DNA from: Jeotgalibacillus sp. S-D1
GTDB lineage: Bacteria > Bacillota > Bacilli > Bacillales > Jeotgalibacillaceae
Direction of reading: 5' to 3'
Assembly (NCBI RefSeq): GCF_004358665.1
Contig: NZ_SMZR01000005.1
Location: forward strand, 1 to 64,000
Length of the DNA stretch: 64,000 bases
Shown piece by piece: positions 55,268-64,000 of the stretch; the stretch's first letter is position 1, and each line of letters opens with the position of its first letter. The notes below the pieces were generated by a model. That model was not told the DNA's origin. It saw only the letters and a program-made list of their open reading frames with translations, and searched no databases. A program made the position numbers and the translations under genes.

Positions 55268-56776
55268 ATGAACTTTAACAGAGTTGCAAAACAGGCATCA
55301 GTTATTACACTCAGCACCTTCATCTTACTGGGAGGCAGCGGAACTCAAACATCAGCTGCACCAAAAGATGATCGAGATCACAAGGAAACGTATGATACTT
55401 CCCAAATCACCCGCTACGATATGAAACAAATGATTAAACAGCATGGTGACGATAAATTCACTGTACCTGATTTTGATGAATCAACGATCAAAAATATTCC
55501 TTCAGCTGTGAAAAAGGATGAAAATGGAAATGAAGTGGTTATGGATGTTTGGGATACCTGGCCGCTGCAAAACGCCGATGGCACGGTGGCAGAATACAAT
55601 GGCTACCATATCGTTTTTGGACTAGCTGGAGATCCTGAAAATGCCAATGATACATTCATCTACATGTTCTACAAAAAAGTCGGTGAAACATCAATCGATG
55701 CCTGGAAAAATGCCGGCAGAGTATTTGAAGATGACGATCATAAGAACGTTCCAGAAGACCCATACTTAAAACATCAAGCAGAGGAATGGTCAGGTTCTGC
55801 TACCTTCACTTCTGATGGAGAAGTTCGTTTGTTCTACACAAACCGAGAACCATTTAATGTAGATGAAGGACGCTACGGTAAGCAAACCCTGACCACGGCT
55901 CAAGTAAATCTGTCTGAACCAGATACTAAAACACTTGAAATTGATGGTGTTGAAGATTATAAATCCATCTATGAAGGCGGAGACAGCAGCATCTATCAAA
56001 CTGCTGAAAAAGCATTTGGTGTGGAAGATTCAGGTCAGATGAGCACAATGAGTTCAAACGAAATAAATTTTGATGATAACCATACATTCAGAGATCCTCA
56101 TTACATTGAAGAAAACGGCCGTAAATACCTTGTCTTTGAAGCAAACACAGGTACAGACTATGGCTATCAGGGTGAAGAATCTCTTTATAACCAAGCATAT
56201 TACGGCAAAAGCAATAAATTCTTCCAGGATGAAAAAGCGAAGCTTCTTCAAAGCCCTAAAAAGAATTTAGCCGAATTGGCAAATGGCGCAATTGGCATTG
56301 TTGAAATAAACGATGACTACACATTAAAAAATGAAATGAAACCATTGATTGTTGCGAACACAGTTACAGATGAAATTGAACGTCCTAACATCTTCAAAAA
56401 AGATGGAAAATGGTATCTGTTTACCTCTGCCAGAGGATCTAAAATGACAATTGACGGCATTGATGATGAAGACATCTACCTTCTTGGTTATGTAGCTGAT
56501 TCTTTAACAGGTGAATATAAGCCGTTAAATAAAACAGGTATTGTGCTGCACCAGGATCTTGATCCTAATGATGTTACCTGGAATTACGCTCACTATGCAA
56601 TTCCACAGGAAGACAGCGATAATGTCGTTGTGACAAGCTATATGACAAACAGAGGATTCTTTGAAGACCATAAATCCACTTTTGCACCTAGCTTCCTAAT
56701 GAACATTAAAGGCGGAAAAACATCTGTTGTGGAAGATGGAATTCTTGAGCAAGGTCAAATTTTAGAAGAAGAATAA
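55268..56776 (+). CDS. sacB: levansucrase
   Basis: Secreted GH68 fructosyltransferase that makes levan from sucrose. The 502-residue protein has a signal peptide (about 1-31). The catalytic residues are visible: nucleophile Asp96 in VWDTWPL, stabiliser Asp276 in FRDPH and acid/base Glu371 in DEIERPN, with WSGSATF also present. It is about 30 residues longer than B. subtilis SacB; I did not map where the extra residues lie. AGGAGG precedes the ATG. The endolevanase gene follows, as in B. subtilis, but a terminator and a repeat element separate them. Confidence 0.97.
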   Translation: MNFNRVAKQASVITLSTFILLGGSGTQTSAAPKDDRDHKETYDTSQITRYDMKQMIKQHGDDKFTVPDFDESTIKNIPSAVKKDENGNEVVMDVWDTWPLQNADGTVAEYNGYHIVFGLAGDPENANDTFIYMFYKKVGETSIDAWKNAGRVFEDDDHKNVPEDPYLKHQAEEWSGSATFTSDGEVRLFYTNREPFNVDEGRYGKQTLTTAQVNLSEPDTKTLEIDGVEDYKSIYEGGDSSIYQTAEKAFGVEDSGQMSTMSSNEINFDDNHTFRDPHYIEENGRKYLVFEANTGTDYGYQGEESLYNQAYYGKSNKFFQDEKAKLLQSPKKNLAELANGAIGIVEINDDYTLKNEMKPLIVANTVTDEIERPNIFKKDGKWYLFTSARGSKMTIDGIDDEDIYLLGYVADSLTGEYKPLNKTGIVLHQDLDPNDVTWNYAHYAIPQEDSDNVVVTSYMTNRGFFEDHKSTFAPSFLMNIKGGKTSVVEDGILEQGQILEEE

Positions 56777-56801
56777 ACGATTGCTGCTTAGCAATTAACA
56801 T

Positions 56802-56840
56802 AAAAAAGAAAATGTCAATTTAGTTGGCATTTTCTTTTTT
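56802..56840 (+). terminator. sacB terminator
   Basis: AAAAGAAAATGTCAA pairs with TTGGCATTTTCTTTT (one mismatch), followed by T. It separates sacB from levB. Confidence 0.85.
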
Positions 56841-56858
56841 ATCTTTGTCAAACGGGCC

Positions 56859-56987
56859 GTTGATTTCCACTGAAGGCGTTCGCTTTCCGCGGGGCGGGGG
56901 TGAGCCATCTTCACAGCAAAGCTGTTCAGAGGTCTCACCTCTCCCGCTGCATCCCGCAGGAGTCTCACACCTTCAGTTCCAATCAAC
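56859..56987. repeat. dispersed nested-hairpin element, full copy 2
   Basis: Ends are inverted (GTTGATT...ACTGAAGG on the left, CCTTCAGT...AATCAAC on the right). The central stems are GGTGAG (56899-56904) with CTCACC (56934-56939) and CAGC (56914-56917) with GCTG (56921-56924). It shares CGCTTTCCGC and CCCGCAGGAGTC with copy 1. It lies between sacB and levB, directly after the sacB terminator. Confidence 0.87.
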
Positions 56988-57056
56988 TGTGTACAAATAT
57001 CTACAGCCAGGTTTAACAAACTTATAATAAGAAAAGAGAAAGCGTGGTGAATTTAA

Positions 57057-58586
57057 ATGAATAAGAACGTTTATCGTTGGATTGGTTTATCGCTGCTTGT
57101 ATTATTGTTTATCGGAACACTGGTTTATTTTCTTTTACCGGATAAATCAGAAGACCCGTCTTACCGGGCTGACTATCATTTCACTGCACCTGACAATTGG
57201 AAAAATGATCCTCAAAAACCGATCTACTTAGATGGGGAGTATCACTACTTTTATCTTTATAATGGCGATTATCCGGATGGCAACGGAACAGAATGGCGCC
57301 ATTCGACCTCAGAGGACCTGGTGCACTGGAAAGATGAAGGTATTGCCATACCAAAATACACAAATGAAAACGGAGATCCGTGGTCGGGATCAGTCGTTAT
57401 CGATAAAGAAAACACAGCAGGCTTCGGTAAAGATGCGCTGATAGCCGTTGTTACGCAGCCTTCAAAGAATGATCAAAAACAAGAACAATTTCTTTGGTAC
57501 AGCACAGACAACGGGAAAACATTCAATTCCTACAGCGACGACCCAATCATGTCCAATCCAGGCACAAAAGATTTCAGAGATCCAAAAATCATTTGGGATG
57601 ATGAGCATCATAAATGGGTTATGACAATGGCTGAGGGAACAAAGATAGGATTTTATGAATCTGATAACCTGAAGGATTGGCAGTATACGAGCAGTTTTGA
57701 AACTGAAAACATTGGTCTGCTGGAATGCCCGGATCTTTATATCATGCGCGCTGATGACGGGACACTCCAATGGGTCCTTGGTGCCAGCGCCAATGGTGAA
57801 TCAATTGGCAAACCAAATACGTATGCATACTGGACTGGAAGCTTTGATGGAAAAGATTTTATTCCTGATCACCAGGAGCCGAAGTGGCTGGACTACGGCT
57901 TTGACTGGTATGGCGGAGTTACGTTTGAAAGCGGGACAGATCCGGATAAATACAATAAAAGATACGCTCTTGCCTGGATGAACAATTGGGCGTATGCAGA
58001 TAACACACCAACAATGGAGGAAGGATTTAACGGGATGGACTCCATTGTCCGGGAAATTGAATTAAAGCATGAAAATGATGGTCATTATGCCCTGTCCTCC
58101 CAGCCTGTCGAAGCACTGGATACATTAACACAGAAGACCGATTCCATTGATCGGATCGAAGTGGATGGTTCAGAAACACTCGATGTTACCGGCGATTCCT
58201 ATCAGATAGAGGCGGATATTTCCTGGGAAGAACTTACGAACGCAGGCTTCAGACTTCGCGAATCAGATGATCATGAACGTCACGTGGATGTGGGGATTTT
58301 TCCAGAACAGAATTATTCCTATGTTAACCGTGCCTTTACTCATCATCCTGATGAAAGTAACGAAATGGTCGAAAATACGGCTCCCTTTGAAGAAGGTAAA
58401 AAAGAGGTTCATCTGAAAATTCTCGTTGATAAAACCAGCATTGAGGTTTTTGTGGATGATGGCAAGGTTGCCTATTCGAATTTAATTTTCCCTGAACATG
58501 AAGATAAAGGGATTACCCTTTTCTCTGAAGGCGGCACAGCAGCCTTTGAAAATATAAAAATCACACATTTCAATTCCATTCATTAA
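57057..58586 (+). CDS. levB: GH32 endolevanase, membrane anchored
   Basis: The 509-residue protein has an N-terminal hydrophobic anchor (about 8-27) without signal-peptidase features, then a GH32 propeller with nucleophile Asp51 in WKNDPQ (Asp in the usual WMNDPNG place), transition-state Asp175 in FRDPK and acid/base Glu223 in LECPDL, 48 residues apart. A C-terminal beta-sandwich follows (about 360-505). Size and position after sacB match B. subtilis LevB, which cuts levan internally. The ribosome site (GGTG) is weak. Confidence 0.92.
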   Translation: MNKNVYRWIGLSLLVLLFIGTLVYFLLPDKSEDPSYRADYHFTAPDNWKNDPQKPIYLDGEYHYFYLYNGDYPDGNGTEWRHSTSEDLVHWKDEGIAIPKYTNENGDPWSGSVVIDKENTAGFGKDALIAVVTQPSKNDQKQEQFLWYSTDNGKTFNSYSDDPIMSNPGTKDFRDPKIIWDDEHHKWVMTMAEGTKIGFYESDNLKDWQYTSSFETENIGLLECPDLYIMRADDGTLQWVLGASANGESIGKPNTYAYWTGSFDGKDFIPDHQEPKWLDYGFDWYGGVTFESGTDPDKYNKRYALAWMNNWAYADNTPTMEEGFNGMDSIVREIELKHENDGHYALSSQPVEALDTLTQKTDSIDRIEVDGSETLDVTGDSYQIEADISWEELTNAGFRLRESDDHERHVDVGIFPEQNYSYVNRAFTHHPDESNEMVENTAPFEEGKKEVHLKILVDKTSIEVFVDDGKVAYSNLIFPEHEDKGITLFSEGGTAAFENIKITHFNSIH

Positions 58587-58601
58587 ATCGGATGCAGAAT
58601 T

Positions 58602-58646
58602 AAAGATAGGGTACAGGGCCAGAAACGGCCCCCACCCTATCTTTTT
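58602..58646 (+). terminator. levB terminator
   Basis: AAAGATAGGGT pairs with ACCCTATCTTT, with an inner GGCC/GGCC stem, followed by TT. It may also stop the convergent levanase transcript. Confidence 0.88.
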
Positions 58647-58694
58647 ATATGTTATTAAACAATCGAAAACCCATCTAGAACATCTGTTAATGCT

Positions 58695-61600
58695 TTATTG
58701 CGAAGGCTGTTTATCTTTCCAAATACTCGTCAAAGGATAAATTTCCAAGGATTCCAGCGTAACCTTTCCTCCCTTACTGTATATTTCAACCCCCTTGCTT
58801 GAAGGGTCAGGAAAAATTTGATCAGTAATAACGGTCTCCCCGTTAGTGCCGAATACTTCCACTGAAGAACGATCAACAATCACCTGCATTTTTACTTTCC
58901 CATTTGTAACAGACAAAGGGCCATGGTGGTTATCAACAATATTATTTCCATAGTCAAAATCATCCGACCTGGTGCGATCCACAAACAGTGTTTCTTCATT
59001 AATATTGTAGCCAATTGTCGTATATTCTCCATTGCCTTTGCGAACTCTGAATCCGAATTCATCTGCATTGGCGTCCGTTATGTCAAATTCAGCAATCATC
59101 TCATAGACATCCCCCTGAAAACCGGAGAGAAGACTGCTGTTTCCAGTTATGATCCTATTGCTGCGGGTAATTTTTTTGCTATTATTTCGAATACCATTTA
59201 AGGAAACCGGTGATTGCTTCAGCCTCGTCCCCTCCACAGTCTGCGTTAACTCCTTTTTACGGGCCAGCGTAGTGGCGCTTCTCCAGCCTGAAGTTGGCGT
59301 GTAATTGGCATATTGCCAGTTGCTCATCCAGCCAATCCAATACTTTTCGCCTTGATTGCCCTCGATCCCGCTCCACTCAACTGCTGCATAAAAGTCTGCT
59401 CCATAATCAGTCCACAGTGTTTGATTGGACGGGTTTTCACTGGTAAACGTTTTGCCGTCAAAATCTCCAACAAAATACTGCATTCCGGATCCGCCGGCAG
59501 GGGCACCGTCATTAATACTTACCTGAAGCACCCATTTGGTGTTATTGGGATCACCATCGATGGGCAGTTCAACCAGTGTCGGACACTCCCAAATCCCTCC
59601 GTTGCTTCCATGTGTGGAATTGACCCAGTCACCGGAAACAGCTGACCATTCGGAAATAAACCCATTTTGAATGATGTCGCCCTGTTCAGGTTCTTTCGCA
59701 ACCTGGTCAACTTCCTCAGACACAGCACCCTGATTATAGACATTTACATCATCCAAATTGATATGACCCCATCCGCCTGCAGACTGGTCCACAGCTTTAA
59801 TATAAAATACTTCATCTATATAGTCAGAAGCATCCCATACATATCGTTTATATGTTTCATCCTCATTAAATTTTGTATTGGCCTGACGGATTAATTCTGC
59901 GTCATCAGATGCTCGCACCAGTGACACATAGCGGCTGCTGCGGTCATTTCCTGCACCCAGAAGCAGGTTGATTTCCCCTGATCCCCCGAGTTTAAAGTAA
60001 GAGGAATGAAGCTCGCCTGTTGCAGCATCGCCGTTATGAAGATCGGAAAACCCCCATAAATGATACGTTCCCTGCTGGCTGAACAATCCACCCCAATAAT
60101 TCGTTGCAGAGGATACGTGATCAGTGGTAAAAGCATTTCCGTTAACTGCTTTCCACCCTGATAGATCGCCTGTTTCAAAATCATGATTAGCTATTTCATT
60201 TTGTGTGGTTTTGATATTGTTGCCCATCTTCACGTTTTGAAATAAAGCGGACGAATTCCAAACATTCAAACCCAGCTGACCGCTTGAATAGGAATCATCC
60301 TTTATATCATGCATGATGACACCATCTACAATTACTTTTAACGAGTCATCATATACATCCACTTTCAGGTTGTAGGTTTTATTCATATCAATCTTCATGG
60401 GTTTTTCAGCTAAAACCGTAATAACGCCGTTTTCAATCTTCATGAGTTTTACCGTATCATGCAACGCATCAATATTTGCGATATAGCCGTTTTCTGCCTT
60501 TTCATCTGACCGAAAAACAAGCGCACCCGCTCCCCCTGCTCCCTTTTCCCCTGAAACCTTAATATCAGCTTCATATAAAAAGTTATCAGCGTTTTGGGCA
60601 CTCATGTTAAAAACGTCCGTACTCCCGGCTCCTGTTTTACCTGCCAATGTGTTTTCCCATTCCCCATTTATCGCTTTCCACCCTGACAAATTGCTTAAGA
60701 AATTTGTGGTGTTCTCAAAGCGAACATCCCGGTAAACTGCCGTTGAAGTTTCTGATACCAGTCCATAAAACCCGTGTTCAAACGTCGGATCGGTTACCTC
60801 AATGGTTTTTGTGTCATCAACAAAAACCGAGATGTTGTTCTGGTCTGCGACAACCTTGAGATGGTAAGTAGATGTGTCAATCGGCATTGCTTTGCGGGCA
60901 ATTTCCTGTACCGCACCATTCACATTTTTACTTAATACAACTGCGTCATTTTTTGCATCTATACTGGCCGTATAGCCATTGCTGCCATTTTTGTCAGAAC
61001 GGAAAATAAGTCCGCCGGAACCTTCTCTGCCGTTTTTCTTATTAAGTGTAATGTCTCCTTCATACTGAAAGGAACCGCCGCTGTATTCTGACATCGTATA
61101 AGAAGTACGGTCCAGACTATTAGATTGAATGCCGCCATCAGGTCCAAACTCGCTTGCAAATGTCCAGTTTTTTAAATTTGGAGAGGTATAAAACATGATT
61201 TTATCTTTGGCTGCTAATGACATGATCCACTGATTGGTGTCTTCATGCCAAAATACTTTGGGATCACGCCAGTCTTCTACAGGCGGATCAGGCATGACAG
61301 GATTTCCTGTATACTTTTCCCATGTTCTACCTTTATCCAGACTGTAAGCCAGACTTTGAACTTGGCCGATTGAACCTGAATGGGTAAAGATTGCAACCAT
61401 CGCTTCTTTTCCAAACCCTGCAGTATTATTCCAGTCAATTACAGCGCTGCCCGAAAATATTTGACCCAGTTCATCCGGGTAAAGGGCAATCGGCATATGC
61501 TCCCAGTTCACCAGATCTTCGCTGATCGCATGCCCCCAGTGCATTGGCCCCCATGTGGTTCCATATGGATGATACTGATAAAATAAGTGATACTCCCCTT

Positions 61601-61778
61601 CATAGTAAACCATCCCATTTGGATCATTCATCCAGTTGGCTTCAGGTGAAAAATGAACCTGATTACGATACGTTTCATCATAATAACCAACCGTCTGGGC
61701 TGGCGTCTTCATTGGCAAAAAAACGACGGATAAACAGAGCAACAGAATGAAAATCTTCTTCCTGCCGGACCTGAACAA
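58695..61778 (-). CDS. secreted GH32 levanase with large insertion inside the catalytic domain
   Basis: 1027 residues. Signal peptide about 1-28. The propeller begins with nucleophile Asp52 in NWMNDPNG and Asp172 in WRDPK, is interrupted at about 214, and resumes near 702 with acid/base Glu731 in GGIWECPTL. The C-terminal beta-sandwich (about 870-1015) is normal. The insert holds two similar modules (about 225-355 and 372-516, both with G-L/AL-V/IFRSD...NGY...ID and Y-LKV...V-VD) resembling levan-binding CBM66/LamG folds, and a third beta-rich module (about 528-682, NHDFETGDLSGWK). The catalytic Asp-to-Glu gap is 559 residues, against 48 in LevB. Start is TTG with AGGAGG seven bases upstream. 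Confidence 0.9.
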   Translation of the reverse strand: MFRSGRKKIFILLLCLSVVFLPMKTPAQTVGYYDETYRNQVHFSPEANWMNDPNGMVYYEGEYHLFYQYHPYGTTWGPMHWGHAISEDLVNWEHMPIALYPDELGQIFSGSAVIDWNNTAGFGKEAMVAIFTHSGSIGQVQSLAYSLDKGRTWEKYTGNPVMPDPPVEDWRDPKVFWHEDTNQWIMSLAAKDKIMFYTSPNLKNWTFASEFGPDGGIQSNSLDRTSYTMSEYSGGSFQYEGDITLNKKNGREGSGGLIFRSDKNGSNGYTASIDAKNDAVVLSKNVNGAVQEIARKAMPIDTSTYHLKVVADQNNISVFVDDTKTIEVTDPTFEHGFYGLVSETSTAVYRDVRFENTTNFLSNLSGWKAINGEWENTLAGKTGAGSTDVFNMSAQNADNFLYEADIKVSGEKGAGGAGALVFRSDEKAENGYIANIDALHDTVKLMKIENGVITVLAEKPMKIDMNKTYNLKVDVYDDSLKVIVDGVIMHDIKDDSYSSGQLGLNVWNSSALFQNVKMGNNIKTTQNEIANHDFETGDLSGWKAVNGNAFTTDHVSSATNYWGGLFSQQGTYHLWGFSDLHNGDAATGELHSSYFKLGGSGEINLLLGAGNDRSSRYVSLVRASDDAELIRQANTKFNEDETYKRYVWDASDYIDEVFYIKAVDQSAGGWGHINLDDVNVYNQGAVSEEVDQVAKEPEQGDIIQNGFISEWSAVSGDWVNSTHGSNGGIWECPTLVELPIDGDPNNTKWVLQVSINDGAPAGGSGMQYFVGDFDGKTFTSENPSNQTLWTDYGADFYAAVEWSGIEGNQGEKYWIGWMSNWQYANYTPTSGWRSATTLARKKELTQTVEGTRLKQSPVSLNGIRNNSKKITRSNRIITGNSSLLSGFQGDVYEMIAEFDITDANADEFGFRVRKGNGEYTTIGYNINEETLFVDRTRSDDFDYGNNIVDNHHGPLSVTNGKVKMQVIVDRSSVEVFGTNGETVITDQIFPDPSSKGVEIYSKGGKVTLESLEIYPLTSIWKDKQPSQ

Positions 61779-61814
61779 ATCTTGTCCTCCTCCTGTCGTA
61801 TTAGACTAAACTGG

Positions 61815-62798
61815 TTACGAGCGTAAGCGATCGATGATAACAGCCGACAGAATAACTCCGCCTTTTATGACTAACTGCCAGTAATAGCTGACATCCATCA
61901 GTGTAAGACCGTTTGTGATCACTCCCATAATCAAAACCCCAATAATTGTCCCCTGAATCTTCCCCACACCACCAGTCAACTTGGAACCGCCTAAAATGAC
62001 CGCCGCGATCGCATCCAGCTCATACATATTTCCGGCTGTCGGCTGGCCGGAATATAAACGTCCAGCCAAAATGACCCCGCCTAAGCCGGCAAGCAAGCCA
62101 CTGATGGAGTACACATTTACCAGTGTCTTTTTTACTTTGATCCCTGTTAATCTCGCAGCCTCTTCATTCCCGCCAATGGCATAAATATGGCGGCCGAACA
62201 TGGTGTATTTCAACACATAGAACATAATAATATAAATCACAACCATGAAATAGATCGGTGTTGGAATAGCAAAAATAGCGCCTGATCCAATAAACCTGAA
62301 TGTACTATCTTCAAGCACAACCGGATATCCCCCGCTCGTTACATAGGCAAGTCCGCGTACATACGTCATACTGGCAAGCGTTACGATAAAAGCAGGCAGG
62401 CCAAGCTTTGCTGTAAAAAAACCATTAATAAATCCAATAATATACCCTGCTCCCATACCCAACGCCATCGCAAGCAATGGATTGACACCAGCCTGAGAAG
62501 CCATTACTGAAACCACACCGGACAGCGCTACAATCGATCCGACGGAAAGGTCAATCCCTCCCGTTAAAATAACAATTGTCATGCCGGCTGCTAAGATCGC
62601 AATGACGGACACCTGTTTTAAAATATTCGTCATATTCGCTGCCTCAAGAAAGTTTGGTGCCATGATGGTCATGACAATACACAGCAGAATCAATATGATG
62701 ATCATTCCAAGCCGGTCCCAAAGAGCAGAAAAATTATGCCCCAATTTAAACCCCCGCTGCGCCTCAGGATGTGCGCTTGGCTGTAAACCCAATTTCAT
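61815..62798 (-). CDS. ribose-type (CUT2) sugar ABC transporter permease
   Basis: The 327-residue RbsC/FrcC-like permease has about 8-10 membrane segments, ILTGGIDLSVGSIVALSG, FNGFFTAKLGLPAFIVTLASM and NEEAARLTGIKVKK, followed by AGRLYSGQPTAGNMYELDAIAAVILGG. It follows the ATPase gene by one base and the levanase comes next on the same strand, so uptake of fructose released from levan is the likely role. GGGAGG precedes the ATG. Confidence 0.9.
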   Translation of the reverse strand: MKLGLQPSAHPEAQRGFKLGHNFSALWDRLGMIIILILLCIVMTIMAPNFLEAANMTNILKQVSVIAILAAGMTIVILTGGIDLSVGSIVALSGVVSVMASQAGVNPLLAMALGMGAGYIIGFINGFFTAKLGLPAFIVTLASMTYVRGLAYVTSGGYPVVLEDSTFRFIGSGAIFAIPTPIYFMVVIYIIMFYVLKYTMFGRHIYAIGGNEEAARLTGIKVKKTLVNVYSISGLLAGLGGVILAGRLYSGQPTAGNMYELDAIAAVILGGSKLTGGVGKIQGTIIGVLIMGVITNGLTLMDVSYYWQLVIKGGVILSAVIIDRLRS

Positions 62799-62799
62799 G

Positions 62800-64000
62800 T
62801 TAATGACCTCCCGTAGCGTAATGCATTATTTTTTCCTGCGTCGCCTCTTTTTTCTCCAGCTCGCCTGTTATCCGGCCTTCATGCATGACGAAGATTCTGT
62901 CACTTACCCCAAGCACTTCCGGAAGTTCGGATGAAATCATTAACACCGCAAGACCTGCATCTGCAAGCTCAGATATGATTTTATGAATCTCTGTTTTTGC
63001 TCCAATATCAACGCCGCGTGTCGGCTCATCCAGCAGCAGAACTTTAGGATTCGTAGACAGCCACCTGGCAATGACGGCTTTTTGCTGGTTCCCTCCGCTT
63101 AACCCTGATATAGCCTGGTCAGGCGAAGCCGCGCGGATATTCAGGTTTTTAATATAGTCTCTCGCTTCCCGATCCAGTTTTCTCCAATTAATCGTTCCTT
63201 TTTTAATAAACATCTGCAGATCAGCCATCAGAATGTTTTCTTTTACCGACATATCGAGGAACAGTCCCTGCTCTTTTCGGCTTTCAGGCACAAGGGCGAT
63301 TCCATTTTTAATGGCATCAATTGGCGATTTAATTGATACTTTATCACCCTCAATCAGCACTTCTCCCTGCTGAATTTCGGAGACACCGAAGATCGAACGC
63401 ACCAGTTCAGTCCGCCCGGCACCTATTAGTCCTGCAAATCCTACTATTTCCCCTGGATAAATGCTGAACGACAAATTTTTTACAAACGTTGAATCACTTA
63501 GATTTTTCACTTCAATCACCGGCTTATACGGCATATCCGTTTTCACATACTGACTGGCTCCACGCTGAAACAGATCCTTTAAATCGCGGCCAACCATTAA
63601 GCTGACTAAATGATCGGGGTTCGTTTCCATTATTGGTCCGCTTTGAATACACTCTCCATCACGCAGGACCGTATACCGGTCAGATACTTTAAAAATTTCT
63701 TCCATTCTGTGAGAAATATAGACTATCGCCACACCCTGCTCCCGCAGATCGTTAATGATCGTGAATAACCGGTCGATTTCTTTATCCGTTAACGACGCTG
63801 TCGGTTCATCCATAATTAAGACTTCCGCTTTGTAGGATAGTGCTCTGGCTATTTCAACGATTTGCTGCTGGGCTACGCTTAACGCTGACACGAGCGTCTC
63901 AGCTTTTAAATCCGAATCCATAGAGGTTAACACCTCCTGTGCCCGGCTATGTACCTGCTTCCACTTCACCATTCCCAGCTTGTTTCTTGGAAACACAGTG
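62800..64000 (-). CDS. ribose-type sugar ABC transporter ATP-binding protein, partial
   Basis: About 400 residues of an RbsA-like double ATPase; the N-terminus lies beyond the right edge. Visible are the first-domain signature LSVAQQQIVEIARAL with Walker B VLIMDEPTASL, then the whole second domain (GLIGAGRTELVRSIFG Walker-A-like, LSGGNQQKAVIARWL signature, LLLDEPTRGVDIG Walker B). As usual in this family, the second Walker A is degenerate. It pairs with the adjoining permease. A periplasmic-type binding protein for it would lie outside the window. Confidence 0.93.
   Translation of the reverse strand, partial: TVFPRNKLGMVKWKQVHSRAQEVLTSMDSDLKAETLVSALSVAQQQIVEIARALSYKAEVLIMDEPTASLTDKEIDRLFTIINDLREQGVAIVYISHRMEEIFKVSDRYTVLRDGECIQSGPIMETNPDHLVSLMVGRDLKDLFQRGASQYVKTDMPYKPVIEVKNLSDSTFVKNLSFSIYPGEIVGFAGLIGAGRTELVRSIFGVSEIQQGEVLIEGDKVSIKSPIDAIKNGIALVPESRKEQGLFLDMSVKENILMADLQMFIKKGTINWRKLDREARDYIKNLNIRAASPDQAISGLSGGNQQKAVIARWLSTNPKVLLLDEPTRGVDIGAKTEIHKIISELADAGLAVLMISSELPEVLGVSDRIFVMHEGRITGELEKKEATQEKIMHYATGGH

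Noticed and set aside
56795-57027. Frames on both strands between sacB and levB
   Set aside because: They arise from the GC-rich dispersed element and the sacB terminator.

Overview
The window reads as chromosome of a low-GC, Gram-positive, Bacillus-like organism (Bacillota, probably Bacillaceae). The evidence is strong AGGAGG-type ribosome sites, frequent TTG/GTG starts, purine riboswitches, a PRD antiterminator with its RNA target, the yeaC-yeaD-yebA-guaA-pbuG order known from Bacillus subtilis, and a sacB-levB pair. The species cannot be fixed from sequence reading alone. No transposase, integrase, phage module, CRISPR array or tRNA was seen.

Layout. 1-430: 5' end of a 16S rRNA gene leaving the window, with two promoters. 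430-3543: ptsG and its antiterminator glcT, with the RNA antiterminator/terminator between them. 3592-11504: pbuG and guaA, each behind its own guanine-class riboswitch, then the yebA-yeaD-yeaC membrane transglutaminase/MoxR cluster. 11750-14791: NAD salvage operon pncA-pncB-nadE. 14945-20410: short-chain fatty acid permease, FAD oxidoreductase, RsbR-like STAS protein and a Rieske/FAD oxidoreductase. 20582-25607: D-galactonate catabolic operon (IclR regulator, KDG kinase, KDPG-type aldolase, DgoD, GntP permease). 26154-29997: CYP102A-type self-sufficient P450 with a divergent MarR regulator. 30125-35213: Ntn-hydrolase, amidase, HpaB-type monooxygenase and an unknown membrane protein. 35345-42070: a GntR-flanked module with CoA-transferase, two transporters, flavin reductase and an HMG-CoA-lyase-like enzyme. 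42222-50454: secreted M14 peptidase, DUF421 protein, VTT protein, secreted X-Pro dipeptidyl peptidase and an FAD oxidoreductase.

50567-64000 is a fructan locus. It holds a YesM/YesN-type two-component system, a lone sugar-binding lipoprotein, levansucrase SacB, membrane-anchored endolevanase LevB, a 1027-residue secreted levanase, and a ribose-type ABC permease and ATPase (the ATPase runs off the window). The genes suggest a cycle: sucrose is polymerised to levan, levan is cut outside the cell, and fructose or short oligosaccharides are imported.

The most unusual items are (1) the levanase, whose catalytic propeller is split between its second and third catalytic residues by about 510 residues of two tandem carbohydrate-binding-like repeats plus a third beta-rich module; (2) the two-component system plus orphan binding protein just upstream of sacB, with direct repeats upstream of the sacB promoter and a partial antiterminator motif in its leader; and (3) a dispersed nested-hairpin element present in two full, one degenerate and one deleted copy, with paired stem changes and a tendency to sit directly after terminators.
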